From contig NZ_BOMZ01000106.1 of NCBI RefSeq assembly GCF_016862455.1, positions 1 to 64,000 of the forward strand: a DNA stretch of 64,000 nt. Direction: 5' to 3'. This document shows, piece by piece, positions 8,529-17,178 of the stretch. Both the position numbers and the translations under genes were made by a program. This stretch comes from Actinoplanes utahensis (GTDB taxonomy: Bacteria > Actinomycetota > Actinomycetes > Mycobacteriales > Micromonosporaceae). Within the stretch, counting starts at the first letter, position 1. Each line of letters opens with the position of its first letter. The notes under the pieces were generated by a model. It was not told the DNA's origin, did not search any database, and saw nothing but the letters and a program-made list of their open reading frames with translations.

Positions 8529-9023
8529 TCAGTCGAGCTCCTTGACGAACACCAGACAGGGCTCGCTGACGTGGACGTGCTGGCCGTCGTCGGTGATGTC
8601 GAGGCGGAACGTGTCGATCGGCTCGGTACGCCAGGCGGTGAACCGTTCGCTCAGGTAGAGGCTGATCGCCACCTCGTTGTCCGGGTGCACGCCGAGAGCG
8701 ACGCGCCGGTGGTTCCGAGCGCGCAGCCGCTGCTCGGCCTCGCGCAGCAGGCGGCGGGCGATCCCGGTGCGCTGGTACGACGTCATCACCCGCAGATGCT
8801 GCAGCAGCGGGACGTCGGGCAGGCCCTCGAGCAGTTCGGGTTCCTCGGGCGGGCCCAGACGCAGGAAGACGTGGCCGACGAGGGCCTCGCCGAGCAGCGC
8901 GAACAGGACGATGCCCCGGCCGGTGCGCAGATGCTCCAGGAGATGGTGCCGGTCGTGCCGGTCCTCGACGAGCTTCTGGACGTCCTCGTCTGAGGCGGTC
9001 CGTATCGACACGTCGTCGCCCAC
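8529..9023 (-). CDS. GNAT-family N-acetyltransferase
   Basis: 164 residues covering one GNAT fold. Motif A is recognisable as LRVMTSYQRTGIARRLLREA (acetyl-CoA pyrophosphate loop), preceded by the strand VLFALLGEALVGHVFLRLG and followed by VALGVHPDNEVAISLYLSERF, the usual motif B. It should transfer an acetyl group from acetyl-CoA to an amine; the substrate cannot be read from sequence. It starts at MGDDVSIRTASDEDV. No partner gene is evident. Confidence 0.85.
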   Translation of the reverse strand: MGDDVSIRTASDEDVQKLVEDRHDRHHLLEHLRTGRGIVLFALLGEALVGHVFLRLGPPEEPELLEGLPDVPLLQHLRVMTSYQRTGIARRLLREAEQRLRARNHRRVALGVHPDNEVAISLYLSERFTAWRTEPIDTFRLDITDDGQHVHVSEPCLVFVKELD

Positions 9024-9118
9024 CGATGGCCTCCCGCTGGTCCGCCTTCGGTGATCGTGCCGCTGCGCGGCGCTGCTGTCGATGGGCGACAGCAGCGCGG
9101 ACGTCCTGGGCGGTTCCC

Positions 9119-9376
9119 TCAGCGATGCAGGAGACCGATCACCACCACGGCGGCGAGCAGCGCCCCGGTGATGCAGTCGGCCACGATCGGGGACAGCCGG
9201 AGCGCGTCGATGAACAGCCGGACGATCTTGAAAGTGGCGAAGACGAAGAGCCAGGCGATGAGGAGTACGGGAACGAGCCCCGCCGCCGAGGTGATGGCCG
9301 CCGTCATCTCGTGCACATAGGCGCCGTCAGCGGACGAGGGGATTGCGTACGTGGACGTCGGGACTATGGTTCTCAT
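9119..9376 (-). CDS. Small two-TM membrane protein
   Basis: 85 residues with two hydrophobic segments: about 28-48 (TSAAGLVPVLLIAWLFVFAT) and about 65-83 (ADCITGALLAAVVVIGLLH). A perfect AGGAGGT ribosome-binding site about ten bases before the ATG supports it as a real gene. The family is not recognised. It is divergent from the XRE gene, and the shared 310-bp interval has operator-like palindromes, so it may be controlled by that regulator. Confidence 0.62.
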   Translation of the reverse strand: MRTIVPTSTYAIPSSADGAYVHEMTAAITSAAGLVPVLLIAWLFVFATFKIVRLFIDALRLSPIVADCITGALLAAVVVIGLLHR

Positions 9377-9686
9377 GACGGGTGGACCTCCTGAGTCTGG
9401 AGTCAGCGCGGCCGCCCTGCATCAGATGCGCTTCCGGCCGGGGCAACGGCTGGAGGCGCTCTGGTTTTCGGGAGGGGCGCGGGACGCCCGCCCGCTCAGT
9501 CGATGCAGGTCCATCAATTACCTCCTCAGTCGACTTCAGTCTCTCGACTGTAAATTGCTGAAGTTCTAGGTCGCAATCCAGAAGCCGGTTCTCGACGGGA
9601 TCCTCGTCGTCGGTCCATGCCGGGAGGTAAGAGCTGCTAGGGTGCTATGCGCCTGGAGTAAAGTAGAGTTTTCTGGAGGTGCGGGA
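9377..9686. promoter_or_regulatory. Divergent control region with nested palindromes
   Basis: The stretch 9500-9670 is AT-rich. It contains two interleaved inverted repeats: CAGTCGA (9527-9533) with TCGACTG (9544-9550), and ACTTCAG (9533-9539) with CTGAAGT (9558-9564). These are natural operator candidates for the adjacent XRE-type regulator. GGAGG at 9674-9678 serves the GTG start at 9687. Confidence 0.45.
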
Positions 9687-10769
9687 GTGCCTGTCAGCGA
9701 TGATCTTCCCGGGCCGGCCCTGGCCGTGCGACTGCGCGAACTGCGCACGTCGTGGTGGCCGGGCGTCCTCGTCACCCAGGAGGAGCTCGCCGAGGCCCTC
9801 AGCGAGCGGAAACCCGCCAGCGCCCAGCTCATCTCCTCCTGGGAGAGCACCACCAGGGTCACGCTCCCGCCGGTGAGCCGCCTCAACGCGATCGTCACCT
9901 TCTACAGCACCCGCCGGTCCATCGAGTCCCGGCCGTACCGTCTGGTCGGCGAGCACGAGCTCACCCCCGAGGAGGCCGCGACCCGGGCCCGGCTCAAGGA
10001 GGAGCTGCTGGGCCTGCGCACGGCGGCCCTGCCCGGCGCCGCGCCGGCGCTGCTCACCCCGGCACGGCTCAGCATCGTCGGCCGCGGCCCCTGGCACTAC
10101 AAGGAGGGCCCGGTCCTCATCGTCTGTGCCGAGCCCGGCGGCGAGACCCCACCCGCGGTGCCCGACCCGGACGCGTCCCAACTGGCCCGGCTGGCCGACC
10201 TCGACTCACTGTTCGAGTTGCACGGCCACCTCCGCGCGGTCAACCCCGACCTGGACGTGCGCTACTGCAGCGCCCGCGACATGACGCAGGACGACTGGAC
10301 CGCGCACCTGATCCTGCTCGGCGGCATCGACTGGAACGAGGCCACCCACGACGCCATGCGGCTGACACCCGTTCCGGTGATACAGCGCTCCGACGACGAC
10401 GACCCGAGCCGCGGCGGCTTCGAGGTCGTTGACGACGGGGAGACCCTGTCCTTCTCACCCGAGTTCGACACCCGCGGAGGTACCCGGATCTTGGTCCAGG
10501 ACGTCGGCCACTTCTTCCGGGCGCCGAACCCGCTCAACCCCGACCGCACGATCACCGTGTGCAACGGCATGTTCGGCAAGGGCGTGTACGGCGCGGTCCG
10601 TACCCTCACGCACGACGTCTTCCGCGAGAAGAACGCCGACTTCCTGGCACAGCAGTTCTCCGGTGACACGTTCAGCCTGCTCTTCCGGGTCCAGGTGCTC
10701 AACGGCGTCGCCGTCACCCCGGCCTGGTACGCGCCGGACACCATCCTGCACGCCTGGCCGGAGGACTGA
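9687..10769 (+). CDS. XRE-family regulator with uncharacterised C-terminal domain
   Basis: 360 residues. Residues 10-75 form an XRE HTH (LAVRLRELRTSWW, TQEELAEALSERK, then SWESTTRVTLPP and RLNAIVTFYS). From about 130 there is a separate alpha/beta-like domain: GPVLIVCAEPGGETPP, LDSLFELHGHLRAVNPDLDV, AHLILLGGIDWNEAT, and a conserved-looking end TITVCNGMFGKGVYGAVRTL. I do not recognise this domain; the glycine-rich strands suggest nucleotide or ligand binding. GTG at 9687 has a GGAGG site. The next gene begins three bases after the stop, so the two are co-transcribed. The protein may sense a ligand and control the GT-like enzyme. Confidence 0.75.
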   Translation: MPVSDDLPGPALAVRLRELRTSWWPGVLVTQEELAEALSERKPASAQLISSWESTTRVTLPPVSRLNAIVTFYSTRRSIESRPYRLVGEHELTPEEAATRARLKEELLGLRTAALPGAAPALLTPARLSIVGRGPWHYKEGPVLIVCAEPGGETPPAVPDPDASQLARLADLDSLFELHGHLRAVNPDLDVRYCSARDMTQDDWTAHLILLGGIDWNEATHDAMRLTPVPVIQRSDDDDPSRGGFEVVDDGETLSFSPEFDTRGGTRILVQDVGHFFRAPNPLNPDRTITVCNGMFGKGVYGAVRTLTHDVFREKNADFLAQQFSGDTFSLLFRVQVLNGVAVTPAWYAPDTILHAWPED

Positions 10770-10772
10770 CCG

Positions 10773-11984
10773 ATGCCGCCGCGTCCTCCCGCCGGCTCCC
10801 TCGCCTCCGCCGGCTCGCCGCTCCCGTCCGCCGGCTCATCGCTCGCCTCCGCCGGTGAACTGCACCACGGCTCCCACGCCGTCCTGCTGCAGGACGAGGA
10901 CGTCCCCGACGACGCATCCGTCTCATCCCGGCTCGACGCCGTCATCGTGCCCACCGCCTGGCCCGCCGACGCGCTGCGGCACGTCATGCAGGTGGGCAAA
11001 GAGATCGACTGTACGGTCGTCGCGCTCTGTAGCCGCGCCGCCACCTCCTCCGACGCGCTCGCCATCGCCGACCACGAGGGCACCCGCGCTCTCGCCGTCG
11101 ACGTCACCCCGGCGCTCGCCGACCGGCTGCCGTCGTTCGCCACCGACCGCCTGCTGCACGACAGCGGTTTCGGCGCCACCAGCGACCTGAGCCTGAAACG
11201 CAACCTCGGCCTGCTGCTGGCCCGCGGCTCCGGCTGGCGGCGCGTCCTGTTCCTCGACGACGACATCCTCATCGACGACCCCGCCCACCTGCACCGCGTC
11301 GCCGGCCTGGTCGACCGTTACCGCGCCGTCGGCCTTCGCAACCACGGCTACGAGGACAACTCGGTCATCTGCCACGCCTACCGTGCCGTCGGCGGCCGCC
11401 AGGACACTTTCATCGGCGGCGGCGCCATGATCGTCGACGCCCTCCGCAGCGAGTCGTTCTTCCCCAACATCTACAACGAGGACTGGTTCTACCTCCTCGG
11501 CGGCGGCGTCCCCTTCCGCGCCGCCCGGGCCGGCGCCATGAGCCAGCGCGACTACGATCCGTTCGCCAACCCGTCCCGCGCCCTGGCCGAGGAGCTGGGC
11601 GACACCTTGGCCGAGGGCCTGTTCTGGCTCCTCGACAGCGGCCCCACCCCGACCGCCGGCGCCACCCCCACCCTGAACGCGGTCAAGAACGAGGACTACT
11701 GGGGCGCGGCCCTGCACCGGCGCCGCGCTTTCATCGACCTGGTCATCACCTTGACGGACGATCCCCGTATCCGCCGTTCCCTGGAAGCCGCCCGCGGCCG
11801 CAGCGCCGACATCACCTACGGGCTGTGCCACCGCTTCGTCGACCTGTGGCAACACGACCTGCACCGCTGGCGTCACTACCTGACCAGGGTCCCCATCTGC
11901 CCCGGCCCGGAGAAGTTCCTCCACCAGGTCGCCATGTCCGGCTACGTCCACTACTCCGCGTCCTACTTGAACTCCCAGCGCTGA
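10773..11984 (+). CDS. GT-A-like glycosyltransferase-fold protein
   Basis: 403 residues. A Ser/Ala-rich leader is followed by a Rossmann-like part (LDAVIVPTAWPADALRHVM). The core is LKRNLGLLLARGSGWRRVLF followed by LDDDILIDDP, a DxD-type metal/nucleotide-sugar site as in GT-A enzymes, and by FIGGGAMIVDALRSESFFPN and NEDWFYLLGG, typical acceptor-side elements. No signal peptide or membrane segment, so it acts in the cytosol. Donor and acceptor are unknown. It is coupled to the upstream XRE gene (3-bp gap) and followed 23 bp later by a small hypothetical gene, giving a three-gene unit. Confidence 0.68.
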   Translation: MPPRPPAGSLASAGSPLPSAGSSLASAGELHHGSHAVLLQDEDVPDDASVSSRLDAVIVPTAWPADALRHVMQVGKEIDCTVVALCSRAATSSDALAIADHEGTRALAVDVTPALADRLPSFATDRLLHDSGFGATSDLSLKRNLGLLLARGSGWRRVLFLDDDILIDDPAHLHRVAGLVDRYRAVGLRNHGYEDNSVICHAYRAVGGRQDTFIGGGAMIVDALRSESFFPNIYNEDWFYLLGGGVPFRAARAGAMSQRDYDPFANPSRALAEELGDTLAEGLFWLLDSGPTPTAGATPTLNAVKNEDYWGAALHRRRAFIDLVITLTDDPRIRRSLEAARGRSADITYGLCHRFVDLWQHDLHRWRHYLTRVPICPGPEKFLHQVAMSGYVHYSASYLNSQR

Positions 11985-12007
11985 AACTTTTGGTAGCGTT
12001 GCCCGCC

Positions 12008-12523
12008 GTGGGACTCCGGTGGCGTGACGCGGCGCAGACGCTGGAGGGCATGCTCCGCCGGTCCGGCGTCGATCCCGGCCATGTGCACGACGTCGCGGCG
12101 GCATGGCAGGCGTTCACCGAGTTCCTGGCCCTCCCGGTCGACGGTCTGGAACCGTTGGAGAACGACGCCGACGGTTTCATGGTGCAGTGGGGCCGGTACA
12201 GCTGGAACGACCGACTGCCCAGTCTCGCCTTCACCCGGCAGTTCGCCGTCGACGTGCGGGACGCGTGGGACGCGCCCCACGACTGGTACCAGCCGGAGAT
12301 CTGGCAGGTCGACCTGGAGATGGTCTTCGCCGACACGCCGGAACTGGCCGATCTCGGCCGCTCCGTCCCAGCGGACACCGGCCTGGACTTCAGCGCGCCC
12401 GGCCCGGAACGCGACCGGGCCATCCACGCCGTCGAGCAGCGGCTCGCGCAGCATCCGGCGCTGCGAGCGGCGTGGGCGAACAGGCCGGCACGCAGTAGCG
12501 TCACGCTCGACGACGCCGGCTGA
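12008..12523 (+). CDS. Hypothetical protein, third gene of the XRE/GT-A operon
   Basis: 171 residues, acidic, soluble and rich in Trp (FMVQWGRYSWNDR, DAWDAPHDWYQPEIWQVDLE). No known motif was recognised. The GTG at 12008 is used because coding character begins there, 23 bp after the GT-A gene; longer frames into that gene would only be overlap. The sequence resembles small actinobacterial hypotheticals that begin with a helical GHVHDVAAAWQAFTEFL segment. Function may be linked to the upstream pair, by position only. Confidence 0.6.
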   Translation: MGLRWRDAAQTLEGMLRRSGVDPGHVHDVAAAWQAFTEFLALPVDGLEPLENDADGFMVQWGRYSWNDRLPSLAFTRQFAVDVRDAWDAPHDWYQPEIWQVDLEMVFADTPELADLGRSVPADTGLDFSAPGPERDRAIHAVEQRLAQHPALRAAWANRPARSSVTLDDAG

Positions 12524-12576
12524 ACAGCCGAAGCCTTCGACCCGGCGTTGTGACGACCTCGGCCACAACGACGAGC

Positions 12577-13362
12577 TCACACCGGGACGACAGCCGTTCC
12601 GGAGTAGACCTTGGCAGTGGAGGAACAGGAACCGAGGTTCTTCCCGGTGATGTCGATGGACAGCCACCGCGTCCAGTAGTCGTTGTCGGTGAGATCGGGA
12701 TCCCCGTCATGACCGGCGAAGGTTCCGGACGCGGCGGCTTCCCCGGAGACCACGGCGATCTCGATACTGGGGGACTTGCTGTGGTCGAGCCAGTAGAGCA
12801 TCCAGTTGTCCGGCACCGTGTTCGAGCAGGCGTACGACCAGACGACCGTGTAATCCCGGCCAGGCGCCGGATAGGTGTAGGGATAGCCGAACGTCTCGCT
12901 CCCCAGATGAACGTAGGGCTCGATGCCGTCGTCGATGACCACCCCCTTGCCCGACACGCCGCCCAGCAGCCGCGGCCGCAGCGCCGTGACGGTGATCGTC
13001 TTGGACGCGGCCGCTGCCCGGTAGGCAGACGACCCGCGGTACGACACCTTCCACACCCCGGTGGTCTTGGCCGTTGACGCCCAGGTGAACCGGCCCGCGG
13101 CGTTGGTCTTCACCGTTGCCGCGGTGACGAACGCGGTCGTCCCCTTCCGCCGGAAGGAGATGGTCACCGCGGCGGCTTTCACACCCTTGGTCCCCGATTT
13201 CAGGAGACCACCGAAGGCAAGCTTGGCGCCTTGCCGGATGGTCGCCGCCGGGCTCGTCAAGCTGATGGCCGTCGACTTCGGGGCGGCTTGCGCGGGCACA
13301 ACCGCTCCGGCGGCGAGAACCGCAGCCGCGCAAGCCGAGACGATGACCCGCAGAGTCCTCAT
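12577..13362 (-). CDS. Secreted protein with Ig-like domain
   Basis: 261 residues. A Sec signal peptide (MRTLRVIVSACAAAVLAAG..VPAQA) is followed by a beta-rich Ig-like domain at about 32-125: a gel-forming pattern of KLAFGGLLKSGTKGVKAAAV, FRRKGTTAFVTAATVKTNAAG and GVWKVSYRGSSAYRAAAAS, as found in surface proteins and cell-wall enzymes. The C-terminal 130 residues are unique and contain two cysteines (YACSNT, GSCSST). No catalytic motif is visible. The ATG at 13362 is preferred over one two codons upstream because it starts the signal peptide. Transcribed alone. Confidence 0.75.
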   Translation of the reverse strand: MRTLRVIVSACAAAVLAAGAVVPAQAAPKSTAISLTSPAATIRQGAKLAFGGLLKSGTKGVKAAAVTISFRRKGTTAFVTAATVKTNAAGRFTWASTAKTTGVWKVSYRGSSAYRAAAASKTITVTALRPRLLGGVSGKGVVIDDGIEPYVHLGSETFGYPYTYPAPGRDYTVVWSYACSNTVPDNWMLYWLDHSKSPSIEIAVVSGEAAASGTFAGHDGDPDLTDNDYWTRWLSIDITGKNLGSCSSTAKVYSGTAVVPV

Positions 13363-14090
13363 GCCCACCGAGTCTGGCCAATCCCGCGACGGCCTGCGGT
13401 CGATTCCGCCGAGACGTTCTTCGTGGGACGAGAGTTGCCGCGAGTCATGTTCCCGGTGCTGTCATCGGGACGGAATGACACACTGCCGCGATGGAGAGCC
13501 TTCGGTGTGCGAAGTGCGGAAGCACGCTGAGTGCCGGGCCCGCGCATGGTGACGACCGATACACGGTTGCTTGGACGAACGTCCGCGCTTCTACCGCCGT
13601 CCGTGCACGCCGGCCGTCACAGGGCACGTCACGGGCTCGGTAGGTGGCCGGAGAAATCCGCCAGGTCTCAGCCGCCGGGCTCGATCTCGGGGGCGCCCTT
13701 CGGCCAGTCGTCATCTGTTTCAGTCGGACCATGCACGACGAGCAGGGACCATCGCTGAGCGCCATCGGGCTCGACGGTGACGGTTACGGTTCCGGCGGGC
13801 ACCCCGGTCCGCCGCTGACCAGACGAAGTCACCGCCGCGACGGTCAGTCGCGCGCTACGTTGCAGCAGTGAGCCCGGGAAGTGTGGTTCTGTACGGCGAT
13901 CTGGCCGCGCATCGGCACAGAGCGGGCGTGGCATCGATGATCCGCCACTCGACGAATATCTGCTCCAGGTTTGGCCGGCCCCCTACGAACCGCCGGCCTT
14001 TCCCCAGCTCACCAGCCGGGTGGCGCATGCCAAGCGAGGCATGTGGCAGCGGTAGCGATTCCGGTGCGGTGCCTGACGGCCATGGGGAGG
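13363..14090. other. Gene-poor interval with a probable gene relic
   Basis: No intact gene is supported. A plus-strand relic is described at 13868-14055. A minus-strand frame at 13668-13934 (TVTVTVEPDGAQRWSLLVVH) looks partly coding but has no reasonable start and overlaps the relic. Confidence 0.4.
13868..14055 (+). pseudogene. Unidentified small gene relic (C-terminal fragment)
   Basis: A plus-strand frame ending at 14053-14055 reads PPLDEYLLQVWPAPYEPPAF and then TSRVAHAKRGMWQR-stop, which has the look of a genuine C-terminus. Its natural beginning may be the GTG at 13868 (VSPGSVVLYGDLAAHRH), which is in another frame, implying a frameshift around 13935. I do not recognise the family. Confidence 0.3.
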
Positions 14091-14909
14091 TCAGGGGGTG
14101 GTGGGCGTACCGGGGAAGTGGTTCTGCAGGAAGTCGGACCAGTGTGGGCCGGGAGATCGGTGGGGGGTCAGGTGGGCGCCGCGCCGGAAGGCGCCGAAGG
14201 TGGCGCCGGGAAGGCGGATCGGGAGTACCGGGCGGTGGCTGCCGGCGGCGGTCAGGTAGGAGCGGAACACGTCGGGGGTGTGCAGGACCTCGGGGCCACC
14301 CAGGTCGGGGGCGCGGCCGGGGCGCGGGTCGTCGAGGAGATCGGCGATGCGGGCGGCCACGGTGGTGGTGGAGATCGGCTGGACGTCGACGTCGGGGGCG
14401 AGGGCGATCGGGAGGCGGGCGGCGAGGCGGGCGCCGCCGAGGACGAAGTCGTGGAACTGGGTGGCGCGCAGGATGCCGCCGCCGTAGGCCTCGATCAGGG
14501 CTTCGGCCCGCAGCTTCACCCTGTAGTACGGGTAGGGGATCCGGTCGACGCCGACGATGGAGATGAACAGGATGTACGGGTGGCCGGCGCGCCCGGCGGC
14601 GTCCAGCAGGTTGCGGGTGGCCTGGAGGTCGGTGCGTCCCATCCGGCGGGTGTCGCTCGCACAGTGGACCACCGCCTCCATGCCGGCGAGCGCCTGTTCC
14701 AGGCCCTCGCCGGTCGCCAGGTCACCGCGGAACGTCCTCGGCCCGGCCGCCGGAAGCGGGCCGTCAGCCGGGAGGGCCGGGCTGTCGGCAGGGGAGGAGT
14801 GGGAAGGGTGACGGCTCAGGCCGCGGACGTCGGCGCCGAGGCGGTGGAGGAGCGCGATCACCGGGCGGCCCAGGGTTCCGGTGGAGCCGGTCACGAGGAT
14901 GCGGTTCAT
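14091..14909 (-). CDS. NmrA-like NAD(P)-binding protein (atypical SDR)
   Basis: 272 residues. It begins MNRILVTGSTGTLGRPVIAL, the GxxGxxG Rossmann nucleotide-binding motif, and continues with FRGDLATGEGLEQALAGMEA and VVHCASDTRRM as in NmrA/atypical SDR proteins of the extended family. The YYRVKLRAEALIEA stretch corresponds to the Yxxx K helix. Such proteins are NAD(P)H-dependent reductases or redox sensors. The ATG at 14909 starts the Rossmann strand directly. A tandem proline/serine insertion (SHSSPADSPALPADGPLPAA) sits after the first beta-alpha unit and is unusual. It is divergent from the LRV/HEAT gene with 51 bp between starts. Confidence 0.82.
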   Translation of the reverse strand: MNRILVTGSTGTLGRPVIALLHRLGADVRGLSRHPSHSSPADSPALPADGPLPAAGPRTFRGDLATGEGLEQALAGMEAVVHCASDTRRMGRTDLQATRNLLDAAGRAGHPYILFISIVGVDRIPYPYYRVKLRAEALIEAYGGGILRATQFHDFVLGGARLAARLPIALAPDVDVQPISTTTVAARIADLLDDPRPGRAPDLGGPEVLHTPDVFRSYLTAAGSHRPVLPIRLPGATFGAFRRGAHLTPHRSPGPHWSDFLQNHFPGTPTTP

Positions 14910-14960
14910 GCCGGTACGACGATGCGGGCCGCCGTTGTGTGACGGTTCTAGGATCGCCCC

Positions 14961-16418
14961 GTGGAGGCAACGGTTCTGGCGGGACTCGCGCACAATCCTT
15001 CGGTCCCCTGGGACGTGCTGACGGCCCTGTGGCGGGACCATCCGGACGAGACGGCCGCGGGACTTCAGGCGCGCGACGACACTCCGCAGGCCCTGCTGGA
15101 GGAGATGGCCGTCCACTCGTCCGCCCGGGTGCGGCGGGCTGTCGCCGGCAACGGGCGGCTCAGCCGGGAGTCGCGACTGCGGCTGCTCGACGACCCGGAC
15201 TGGCGGGTGTGGTTCAGGGTGTGGAGCGGCCGGGGCCGGGACTTGTCCGATGAGGTGCTGTCGCGCCTGGTGACGACCATGCTCGATCCGCCGCCGGACT
15301 TCCCGTTCACCAGCATCGAGCTGTTCGGGGAGCTGTTCGAGGCGGATTGGAGCCGGCAGATCTTCGTCGCGCGCCATCCTGACCCTCGCGTGCGCCGGCA
15401 GGTGGCTTCCTCCACCCGCCGCGGCCACCTGGACTTCCTGCTCGACGACCCGGATCCGGAGGTGCGGGCGCTCGCCGCCGCCGCCGTCGCCGACCGGGAG
15501 CGGATTCTGCAGCCAGGTGACCTGCCGGTGCAGCACTGCCACGCCCTATGGTGGCTGCTGCTCAACTGGCGGCTCTCCCGGGAGCTGATCGAGCAGGTGC
15601 TCGGTGGCGGTGATGTCGAGCAGGTGCGCGCCATGGTGCGTAACGAGTGGATCCCGCCGGACATCGTCGACAGGCTCTCCCGGTGGCCGGACGTGGAGGT
15701 CCGGGAACGGGTGGCGAGCCACGCCGACCTGACACCGGAGCAGGTCGAACGGCTCGCCGGCGATCCGGCGCCGGGCGTCCGCGCCTCGATCGCCACCCGC
15801 CGTCACCTTCCCGCCGACCTGGTCGCGGCCCTCGCCGCCGACCCCGTCGAGGAGGTCCGCGAGGCGGTCGCGCTGCACGCGTACGTCTCCGACGAGGACC
15901 GGGCGATCCTGAGCGGGGACGCGGACCTGAGCCCCGGCGAGGTCGCGCGCTGGGCGCGCTCGGAGAATCCGCGGCTGCGCCGCCTGGCGGCCCGGCGCGC
16001 CGACGTCCCGCTCGCGCTGGTCCCGGCACTGGCCTCCGACCCCGATCCGAGGGTACGGGCGGAACTGGCCCGCCGCCATCCCGCCGCTCCGGGAGACCTG
16101 CTGCTCGACGAGTACCTGGAGTCGCCACGCAACGTGGCCCTGCTGTCGTCGCCGGCGTTCCCGCGGGAGGGCCTGGCACGGTTCGCCGGCCACGCCGACC
16201 CCCGCGCCCGGCTCCTGGCCGCCCGCGATCCGGACGCCGACCCAGCGGTCGTCGACCGGCTGACGGCCGATCCGGATCAGCAGGTGCGGGAGGCGATGGC
16301 GGGGTGTCCCCGTCTTCCCGCCGACCGGATCGTCGCCCTGCTCGACGACCCGGACCTGGCGTTCCACGCCGCGGCCAACCCGGCCTTGCCGTGGCGGTCG
16401 GTGCTGGGGAGGCGGTGA
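14961..16418 (+). CDS. Leucine-rich-repeat-variant/HEAT-like repeat protein
   Basis: 485 residues of short helical repeats of the LRV type: a unit of about 24 residues with patterns such as LARHPDPRVRR.., LLDDPDPEVRALAAAAVAD, LAGDPAPGVRASIATRRHLP and LTADPDQQVREAMAGCPRLP, at least twelve times. No iron-sulfur cysteine cluster (seen in the original LRV proteins) is present, nor a membrane segment. It is a likely interaction scaffold in the cytosol. Start is GTG 14961. A GNAT gene begins one base after the stop codon, so the two are co-translated. Confidence 0.82.
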   Translation: MEATVLAGLAHNPSVPWDVLTALWRDHPDETAAGLQARDDTPQALLEEMAVHSSARVRRAVAGNGRLSRESRLRLLDDPDWRVWFRVWSGRGRDLSDEVLSRLVTTMLDPPPDFPFTSIELFGELFEADWSRQIFVARHPDPRVRRQVASSTRRGHLDFLLDDPDPEVRALAAAAVADRERILQPGDLPVQHCHALWWLLLNWRLSRELIEQVLGGGDVEQVRAMVRNEWIPPDIVDRLSRWPDVEVRERVASHADLTPEQVERLAGDPAPGVRASIATRRHLPADLVAALAADPVEEVREAVALHAYVSDEDRAILSGDADLSPGEVARWARSENPRLRRLAARRADVPLALVPALASDPDPRVRAELARRHPAAPGDLLLDEYLESPRNVALLSSPAFPREGLARFAGHADPRARLLAARDPDADPAVVDRLTADPDQQVREAMAGCPRLPADRIVALLDDPDLAFHAAANPALPWRSVLGRR

Positions 16419-16419
16419 C

Positions 16420-17166
16420 ATGGAGTGGTCGGTGGAGGAGGCCGCGGGATGGGCGTCGCTACGGTCGTGGACCGAAGCCGACGGTGTCCACGTGTACCTC
16501 ACCGACGGTCATGTCCTGCCGGAGTACCGGCGGCGCGGCATCGGCGGCCGACTGCTCGACGCGACCGAGGCGGCCGCGGCCCGGCTGGTCGCCGAACGCG
16601 GGCCGACCGGGCCGGTGATGCTCGGCGGCAACGCCACCGAGGGTGACGCGGGTCGGGAGGCGTTGTTGCGCAGCCGCGGCTACCGCAGGGCGTTCACCAT
16701 GGTGTGGATGGTCCGGGAGCCGTCACCCATACCACGAAGGCTTCTGCCGGAAGGTCTCCGCATGCGGACCGTGACCGTGGCGGACGCCGTCGATCTGCGG
16801 CGGCTCGCCGAGCGGTCCTGGGCCGGTCGCCCGTTCGTCGCCCTGCCGTCGGGGGAGCGCTGGCGAGACTGGCTGCGACGTTCGGACCTGGCCGGTTTCC
16901 ACGTGGCGACGGCGGGGGAGCGGATCGCCGGGTTCATCGCGGTGACCGGCGACGAGATCGACGACCTGCAGGTGGACCCGGACTTCCAGCGGCGCGGCGT
17001 CGCCTCCGCCCTGCTGGCGCGGGGCCTGGCGGGCATCGATGGCCCGGCCCGGCTGCGCACCGAGGCCCACGATCCGTCCGGCGCCCGCACTCTTTACGAA
17101 CGGTTCGGTTTCCGGGTCACGGAGAGTCTGCACCGTTACCGGAAACCGCTGCGTCGAGATCAGTGA
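16420..17166 (+). CDS. Tandem GNAT acetyltransferase
   Basis: 248 residues with two GNAT units. The first has GHVLPEYRRRGIGGRLLDAT at about 30-50. The second has DDLQVDPDFQRRGVASALLA at about 185-205 followed by PSGARTLYERFGFRVTES. Both carry the Q/RxxGxG/A acetyl-CoA loop (RRRGIG, QRRGVA). Tandem GNATs of the mycothiol synthase type have this build, but there is no further sign that this is MshD. It is coupled to the LRV protein upstream and convergent with the HxlR gene downstream. Confidence 0.85.
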   Translation: MEWSVEEAAGWASLRSWTEADGVHVYLTDGHVLPEYRRRGIGGRLLDATEAAAARLVAERGPTGPVMLGGNATEGDAGREALLRSRGYRRAFTMVWMVREPSPIPRRLLPEGLRMRTVTVADAVDLRRLAERSWAGRPFVALPSGERWRDWLRRSDLAGFHVATAGERIAGFIAVTGDEIDDLQVDPDFQRRGVASALLARGLAGIDGPARLRTEAHDPSGARTLYERFGFRVTESLHRYRKPLRRDQ

Positions 17167-17178
17167 CGAGGGGCAGGA

